Source: DATBGO01 sp050011895 (GTDB lineage Bacteria > Actinomycetota > Actinomycetes > Streptosporangiales > Streptosporangiaceae). Taken from it: DNA of 10,623 nucleotides. This document shows, piece by piece, positions 7,401 through 10,623 of the stretch. The DNA lies in assembly GCA_050011895.1 (NCBI GenBank), contig JBEKIF010000107.1:1-10623 (forward strand), read 5' to 3'. How positions within the stretch are numbered: position 1 is the stretch's first letter; each line of letters opens with the position of its first letter. The position numbers were made by a program, and so were the translations under genes. Below the pieces are notes generated by a model. That model was not told the DNA's origin, ran no database searches, and saw only the letters and a program-made list of their open reading frames with translations.

Positions 7401-8019
7401 AGCGGCGCTCCGCGGCGACGGCGAGCAGGCCAGCGCGATACTCGCCTCGCTCACCTCGCTGCTCACCACCGAGCGGATCGATGACCGGGCGTGGGCCGCC
7501 CTCCTCGACGCGTTCATCTCGTCGGCGCTCGGCCGCCCGGCCGACGCGCTGGCACACGCCTGCAGCGCCTTGTCTCACGCGCCGGCCATCGGCATCGGCC
7601 GCGAACAGGTCCGCTGGGCCTGGCCACTTGCCGCACGTGTCGCCGCCGAACTCGGCAAGAGCGACACCCTGACCGAGCTGTTCGCCCTGCTCGACACCCA
7701 GCCGCCCGGCCAGCTGCCACCGCTGCTGCGGGCCGAGAACGACCTCGCCCGCGCCCGGGCCAAGGCCGACGCCGGCGATCTCCACGCCGGTCGTGCCTTC
7801 AGCGAGGCCGTTGCCGCCCAACGCCGCGCCGCCAGCCCCTACCGCCTCGCCTGGGGCCTGCTCGACCACGCTGCTTTCCTCGCCCGCAGCGGGCAGGCCG
7901 CCGCGGCCGACGCCGCCGCCCGCGAGGCACGAGCCATCGCCAGGCACCTTCGCTGCACGCCGCTCCTCCGGAGTGTCGATGCGCTCACCGAGAAGTTCGC
8001 CGACATCGCCGGGGGCTGA
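4417..8019 (+). CDS. Zinc-ribbon / class III nucleotide cyclase / AAA-type ATPase / helical-repeat protein
   Basis: The product has 1200 residues. Two zinc-ribbon motifs open it: Cys4, 7, 18, 21 and Cys29, 32, 43, 46. Residues about 79-255 are a class III cyclase domain with both metal-binding aspartates (Asp88 in FCDLVGFT, Asp132 in GDAVMAVWG), Lys128 at the adenine-selecting position, and Asn201 and Arg205 in GDRVNTAAR. The catalytic set thus looks intact, favouring cAMP synthesis from ATP. Leu194 occupies the second base-selecting position, where classical adenylate cyclases have Asp. Residues about 270-660 are a STAND/AAA-type ATPase: IGRDVEL entry motif, Walker A GPAGVGKS (301-308), and a Walker B-like stretch VVLLIENAQHAD in which Asn431 replaces the usual Asp. 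Residues about 690-1195 are Ala/Leu/Glu-rich helical repeats of TPR type. No C-terminal helix-turn-helix is seen. It is presumably a cytosolic signal-controlled cyclase. The ribosome binding site is weak. The CNB gene is divergent. Confidence 0.93.
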   Translation: MSGCLACGAGNAPGKRFCGDCGAPLPATCSACGDLVETGRRFCGGCGAPLGAGAAAPGAPLTAVPEGAPIEPARPWPERRQVSVLFCDLVGFTPFAERRDPEDVREVLSGYFALAKAVVARYGGVVEKFIGDAVMAVWGAPVTLEDDAERAVRAGLELVSAVSAYGSSASVELAARAGVATGSVATVERPGEGLVTGDRVNTAARIQATALPGCCYVDAATRRLSASAIAFDDAGSHALKGKSAPEQLFRAVRVISGVGGHQSPEGPEAPLIGRDVELHDLKELFHVTVERRSPRLVVISGPAGVGKSRLGWEFEKYVDGIAETVLWHRGRCLSYGEGVAFWPLAEIIRQRLGIAEDDPIDVAGAKLNEGLAHFVAERERDYVGARLARLLAAETPGERGTTLPREELFAGWRLFIERMAAVAPVVLLIENAQHADENLLDFLDHLIDWIRELPVFVLVLARAELSERRPGFGAGRNRWMISLDPLDRASMGQLIEALVPVMPVPARQMITSRAQGIPLFAVEMLLSLIDASVVVVKQGGYHLIGDLDQVTVPDSLHALLAARLDALGPSARRLVGVASVLGSTFPPEALIAVSGREASEVHASLGVLVRRNVLQVSDDRRSPQRGDYRFSQELLRQVAYETLSRRERKARHLAVATHLRQAFATDGEEIAEVIARHYLDALGAEPNDSDASATREQALFMLVRAAERAQRMGTPGRAAASFADAAELAVTGRGDDPSPVGGTGKLPPGAAALWERAAGADFVAGQHDRAVEHAAAARRYYLELGDARSAARVQVVAGRALLQEGRHVQARTYLAGALDGLRGEPDADTAKALAGLANLELFDGNADDGERLAAEALAMGEGLEVGDGLLAWLFLTQGNAQIYANWLEEAASSYREAARLAERAGEGVLLCTALGNLSDAMSGFDPAAAADAARAAAEHARRMGARHYLGGCVWNLSIALLELGEWDEVTALLQATIDQDGLGDDEAIRWAQGWLAALRGDGEQASAILASLTSLLTTERIDDRAWAALLDAFISSALGRPADALAHACSALSHAPAIGIGREQVRWAWPLAARVAAELGKSDTLTELFALLDTQPPGQLPPLLRAENDLARARAKADAGDLHAGRAFSEAVAAQRRAASPYRLAWGLLDHAAFLARSGQAAAADAAAREARAIARHLRCTPLLRSVDALTEKFADIAGG

Positions 8020-8240
8020 GCCGGGAAGCGCCCTCAACCGGCAGGCCTGAACTCGCGAGAGCCCGAGTTCCCGACAGCAGATACCGGCACGGTTGCTCCC
8101 CCCGCTGGCCAGGTGTTGGCAGGCGGCGCCAAGGTGGCAGCCGGGCAGCCGTGGTACTCACCGCTTTGACCGGGCGTTGCGCCTGCTGCGGGCCGGTGCC
8201 GGACGGGGATGCTAGAAACCAGGCTGTGTTGAACAGTACC
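8020..8240. other. Gap after the cyclase gene with a possible terminator
   Basis: A perfect 7-base inverted repeat, GAACTCG at 8049-8055 and CGAGTTC at 8064-8070, with an 8-base loop, lies 29 bases after the cyclase stop and is a plausible terminator without a T tract. Nothing else is recognised. Just before the partial tRNA, the sequence GAACAG-TA (8231-8238) faintly resembles a shrunken D arm of the tRNA, but it is too short to assign. Confidence 0.4.
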
Positions 8241-8292
8241 GCTTGGCTCATAACCCAGAGGTCGCGGGAATCAAATCCTGCCCCCGCTACCA
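8241..8292 (+). pseudogene. Broken second copy of the tRNA-fMet gene (3' part)
   Basis: From the anticodon stem to the CCA end this matches 167-217. The anticodon loop CTCATAA is identical and the 3' end from CAAATCCTG to CTACCA is identical. The body cannot work: the acceptor 5' strand and most of the D arm are missing, one of the three hallmark G:C pairs of the anticodon stem is lost (G170 is T at 8244), and the T loop has become AATCAAAT through a substitution and an inserted base. No promoter is visible upstream. The match continues about 100 bases past the gene. Confidence 0.85.
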
Positions 8293-8308
8293 AGAAGTGC
8301 AGGTCAGG

Positions 8309-8341
8309 GGCCCGATTGCCACAGCGGCGATCGGGCCTTTT
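8309..8341 (+). terminator. Rho-independent-type terminator of the broken tRNA copy
   Basis: GGCCCGAT at 8309-8316 pairs with ATCGGGCC at 8330-8337. The stem continues inward through a T-G wobble and GCC/GGC to a 5-base loop (8321-8325), 12 pairs in all, and is followed by TTTT at 8338-8341. It is homologous to 231-264 but better formed. It is well preserved although the tRNA before it is dead. Confidence 0.75.
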
Positions 8342-8417
8342 GGTCGTTTGTCCGCGGCTCGTCCGTGGGATTGAGCCCTCGAGCGCGACATACTCCGGAC
8401 GGCATCGGCAGAGATCA

Positions 8418-8659
8418 GCATCGTGAGCGGCTGCCTGGCTTCCCTTTGAGCAATGCTCCTCCAGCTTCGCGCCAGGGCAGCCGGCGATGCTCTTCGTCTC
8501 GCACGCAGCGGCTCGCGCGGCAGAGAAGGCTCGCTCGGTGTCGCTTGGCGAGCAGGCCCAGTCGAGCCGATCTCATAGACGGCGCTTGCCGCTGAAACCT
8601 CCAAACCGGGCGCCGTCATGGCGGATGACACCGGGCACATGAGCCGTCGCTACGCGACG
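8418..8659. repeat. Cluster of imperfect hairpins in noncoding DNA
   Basis: Three inverted repeats follow one another. The first pairs 8418-8423 and 8429-8438 with 8485-8490 and 8472-8482 (GCATCG with CGATGC, GGCTGCC with GGCAGCC). The second is a perfect 8-base pair, GACGGCGC at 8578-8585 with GCGCCGTC at 8610-8617. The third, CGTCGC-TAC-GCGACG at 8645-8659, is compact. No gene is recognisable here. They could be structured RNA or decayed mobile-element ends, or simply a by-product of high GC. Confidence 0.4.
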
Positions 8660-8705
8660 TGAAGATGTGAATCGCTCCTGAGCGCCGACGAGGGGCCTAT
8701 CGCCG

Positions 8706-8815
8706 AATATTTTCTTACTCAATCTGCACTGGCCGCCCGGTTGAACGCGTACAGATCAATCAGTTCGGTGTGGCGGCAACTGCAGAGATTGCGCCCGCCA
8801 GCGAGTAAGAATACT
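8706..8815. repeat. Long imperfect inverted repeat in an AT-richer patch
   Basis: TTCTTACTC at 8712-8720 is the exact reverse complement of 8803-8811. Inside it, the next 17 bases (AATCTGCACTGGCCGCC, 8721-8737) are matched with a few differences by the reverse complement of GGCGGCAACTGCAGAGATT (about 8772-8790), with a 12-base bulge on the right arm. The whole would fold into one long hairpin around a loop of about 34 bases. The local AT-rich ends contrast with the surrounding DNA. It sits just beyond the 3' end of the IS630-type remnant, so it may be a small non-autonomous element or a relic of insertion-sequence ends. Confidence 0.5.
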
Positions 8816-8832
8816 TGCTCGGGACCATGATG

Positions 8833-8995
8833 TCACGTTAACAAAGTTTCCTTACGAATGGCTTTGGCGAGGATCTTGCCGACGCCCTTGGCGCAGGTAA
8901 ATGCCTCATAGCGGTCGGTCCATCCGTCGATGAACCGGCGGATCGCGGCGGTGACCCGGCATGCCCGCTCACGACACCCGCGATAACTGGTCGCC
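8833..8995 (-). pseudogene. IS630-family transposase, 3' remnant
   Basis: On the minus strand the frame ending at TGA 8833-8835 encodes TAAIRRFIDGWTDRYEAFT, followed by a lysine-rich tail (GKILAKAIRK). This matches the extreme C-terminus of IS630-type transposases (AAIRRFIDGWNDRCHPFTWTK, then ADEILAKANRK). Upstream of about residue Thr-Ala-Ala (near 8955) the match fades into unrelated residues and no catalytic DDE motif is present. The intact protein would be over 300 residues, so only the last 40 or so survive. The fragment abuts the start region of the arylsulfotransferase-like gene. Confidence 0.75.
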
Positions 8996-9067
8996 TTGCG
9001 GGAACGGCGAGGTGAGTTGCTCGTTATAGGGCGTGAGGGAGTTTTCGGCGGGGCGGCGAATTGTCTC

Positions 9068-9072
9068 GGAGG
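9068..9072 (+). promoter_or_regulatory. Ribosome binding site selecting the GTG start at 9078
   Basis: GGAGG at 9068-9072 lies 5 bases before GTG 9078. It favours this start over an in-frame GTG at 9033, which would add 15 polar residues before the lipoprotein signal. Confidence 0.7.
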
Positions 9073-9077
9073 TTTTC

Positions 9078-10244
9078 GTGAAGTTCAAGGTAGCCGCGGC
9101 ACTGGGGACTGCCGCGCTGTGCGCCGCGGTCGTCTCGTGCTCGTCCGGACCGGCAGCGACAGCGAGCACGCAAGCACCTCCGGTCACGGTGCTGGCCAAG
9201 GGCGCGGACAACGGCAACGGCGACATCTTCCTGGCCCCGAGCGGCGGCCAGTACGGCACCGGCCCGGAGATCGTCAGCATCACAGGCAAGGTGCTCTGGT
9301 TCCACCCGCTGCCAGCGGGCGCGTTCGCCACCGACTTCCGCACCCAGACCTATCTGGGCAAGCCGGTACTGACCTGGTTCCAGGGCAGCCCTACCGGCGG
9401 CGAGGACGTTATCTACAACGCCCGCTACCAGCAGATCGCCACCGTCAAGCCGGCGAACGGGTATGCGCCCGACTTCCACGAGTTCCTGATCACGCCGTGG
9501 AACACGGCGCTGATCCTCGCCGACAAGCCCGGCACCGCCAACCTGACCTCGCTCGGCCTGTCCGCGCACCAGCAGGTCATGGACGGCGTCGTGCAGGAGA
9601 TCGACATCAAGACCGGCAAGCTGCTGTTCCAGTGGGTGAGCTCGGACCACGTGCCCTACAGCGACAGCCACGCGCCGATGCCGCCGCCGGGCCAGCCATG
9701 GGACTGGTTCCACATCAACGCTGTCCACCTCGACACCGACGGCAACTTGCTGATCAGCTCGCGCTTTACCTGGACCATCTACAAGGTGAACCTGCGCACC
9801 GGGGCGATGATGTGGCAGCTCGGCGGCAAGCACAGCACGTTCACCCTCAAGGCCGCTCCCGGCCAGAAGCTGGACAGCGCCGGCGAGATCTTCGCGTTCC
9901 AGCACGACCCCGAGGCGCTCGGCGGCAACGTGTACACGGTCTTCGATGACGAGTCCGACGGGCAGTCGACCCTGTACTCCTCCAGCCGCGCGGTCACGAT
10001 CAGCCTGGACCTGGCCACCGGCACGGCGACGCTGATCAAGTCCGTGAACCAGCCGGAGGGCCTGACAGCGGCCGCGACCGGCAGCGCGCAGACGACCAGG
10101 AACGGCGACCTATTCGTCAGCTGGGGCGGGCTGTCATACTTCTCCGAGTTCAGCCCGTCAGGAAAGCTGCTGTTCAACGCCAAGCTTCCCGACGGCGCGG
10201 GCACCTACCGTGCCTACCGGCTGCCGTGGAATCCAGGCAGCTAA
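9078..10244 (+). CDS. Arylsulfotransferase (ASST)-family lipoprotein
   Basis: The product has 388 residues from GTG 9078. Its N-terminus is a lipoprotein signal: MKFK, a hydrophobic run, then the lipobox VVSC with Cys21 as the lipidation site, followed by a Ser/Ala/Thr-rich linker. It should be anchored on the outer face of the membrane. The rest is a propeller-like repeat protein with the hallmarks of the ASST family (arylsulfotransferase type 2): DFHEF with His134, WDWFHINAVHLDTDGN with His212, the run SSRFTWTIYKVNLRTG followed by WQLGGK, and FAFQHDPE with His276. Known ASST enzymes move sulfate between phenolic esters, using a histidine as the sulfo-acceptor, but many actinomycete homologues have no proven substrate, so the reaction is an inference. 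It stands alone. Upstream is the IS630 remnant and downstream no operon partner is seen. Confidence 0.87.
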   Translation: MKFKVAAALGTAALCAAVVSCSSGPAATASTQAPPVTVLAKGADNGNGDIFLAPSGGQYGTGPEIVSITGKVLWFHPLPAGAFATDFRTQTYLGKPVLTWFQGSPTGGEDVIYNARYQQIATVKPANGYAPDFHEFLITPWNTALILADKPGTANLTSLGLSAHQQVMDGVVQEIDIKTGKLLFQWVSSDHVPYSDSHAPMPPPGQPWDWFHINAVHLDTDGNLLISSRFTWTIYKVNLRTGAMMWQLGGKHSTFTLKAAPGQKLDSAGEIFAFQHDPEALGGNVYTVFDDESDGQSTLYSSSRAVTISLDLATGTATLIKSVNQPEGLTAAATGSAQTTRNGDLFVSWGGLSYFSEFSPSGKLLFNAKLPDGAGTYRAYRLPWNPGS

Positions 10245-10623
10245 CGCGCCATCACCAAGGCGGCAAATCGATCTAGTCAGTCAATCGACACGACTGATCC
10301 TGCCGAAGCCCACCGCACATCTCGGCGCTTACGCAGGCAGCAACGTCGCGCGAGATTAATCCATCTGCACGGCTCAGCTGATAAGCGACCACGACTGCCC
10401 GAAGATACCGATCGGCGGTTCACGCGCGTGGAGAGACCGGAACTTGTCACCCATCGTGATGACGCGCTTTTCGTCTCGATGGGCATCGCGTGATCTCAGG
10501 GTTGCGCCGCAGGGGTGTTCTCCAGCAGCATCGGGCCTGTGTCCCCTGCGAGCGCGGATGTCATCGTGGCCCTGGGAGGCGGCATCACCGCCGGCGGCGA
10601 ACCGCGGCCAGAGACCGTGGCGC
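10245..10623. other. Terminal region without a recognisable gene
   Basis: The plus frame following the stop stays open from 10245 to about 10500, but it has no clear start codon near its beginning, no ribosome binding site and no familiar motif. A stem-loop pairs CCCATCG at 10450-10456 with CGATGGG at 10477-10483, plus GACG (10461-10464) with CGTC (10472-10475). It could be a terminator or chance. GC content is a little lower than in the coding parts. The sequence runs off the window at 10623. Confidence 0.4.

Larger units (their letters stand above)
8241..8425 (+). repeat. Right copy of the tRNA-flank direct repeat (partner at 167-345)
   Basis: This is the same orientation and order as the left copy: tRNA 3' part, terminator hairpin, then the stretch reading GCTCGTCCGTGGGATTG. 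Similarity is clear to 8390 and patchy to about 8425. Because homology extends on both sides of the tRNA 3' end, this is a segmental duplication and not just a short attachment core. Confidence 0.85.

Noticed and set aside
141..8292. Classical integrase-mediated island with attL/attR at the tRNA
   Set aside because: Not accepted as established: no integrase, excisionase or relaxase is visible, and the repeated sequence extends far beyond a normal attachment core. Kept only as one hypothesis.
10245..10500. Open plus-strand frame after the arylsulfotransferase-like gene
   Set aside because: There is no start codon with a ribosome binding site and no recognised motif. An open stretch of this length is common by chance in GC-rich DNA.

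Overview
The window is high-GC DNA (GC-rich third codon positions, GTG starts, purine-rich Shine-Dalgarno sites) and reads as a soil-type actinomycete chromosome. The initiator tRNA, the many YVTN-type propeller repeats, the actinobacterial-style cyclic-nucleotide proteins and an arylsulfotransferase-like lipoprotein all fit that. No genus can be named from sequence alone.

Layout. At 98-264 lies an intact tRNA-fMet(CAT) gene with its promoter and a hairpin terminator. After a GC-rich stretch with no gene comes a secreted YVTN beta-propeller gene (644-1942) that is interrupted by one in-frame TGA, so that it survives as a 5' ORF (644-1489) and a still-open 3' segment. A strong GC hairpin follows at 1953-1979. 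Next is a small secreted protein of unknown function (2411-2929). It converges, across a hairpin that may terminate both directions (2973-3009), on a minus-strand gene for a protein with a C-terminal cyclic-nucleotide-binding (CNB) domain (3043-4044). Immediately upstream of that gene, on the same strand, is the collapsed remnant of another cyclase gene (about 4068-4243). Divergent from it is a 1200-residue protein with two zinc-ribbon motifs, a class III nucleotide cyclase domain, an AAA/STAND-type ATPase and a helical-repeat tail (4417-8019). Together 3043-8019 looks like a compact cyclic-nucleotide module: a cyclase that makes the messenger, a non-DNA-binding CNB protein that may sense it, and a dead second cyclase.

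At 8241-8390 the 3' part of the tRNA-fMet gene and about 100 bases of its downstream flank occur a second time, in the same orientation, with the tRNA body broken but the terminator intact. The roughly 8 kb between the two copies is therefore bracketed by direct repeats, although no integrase is visible. Beyond it lie hairpin-rich noncoding DNA (8418-8820), an IS630-type transposase 3' remnant on the minus strand (8833-about 8995), an arylsulfotransferase-family lipoprotein gene (9078-10244), and a final 379 bases without a recognisable gene.

The most interesting points are the cyclase/CNB module with its decayed partner gene acting as the leader of the CNB gene, and the duplicated, partly destroyed initiator tRNA locus.
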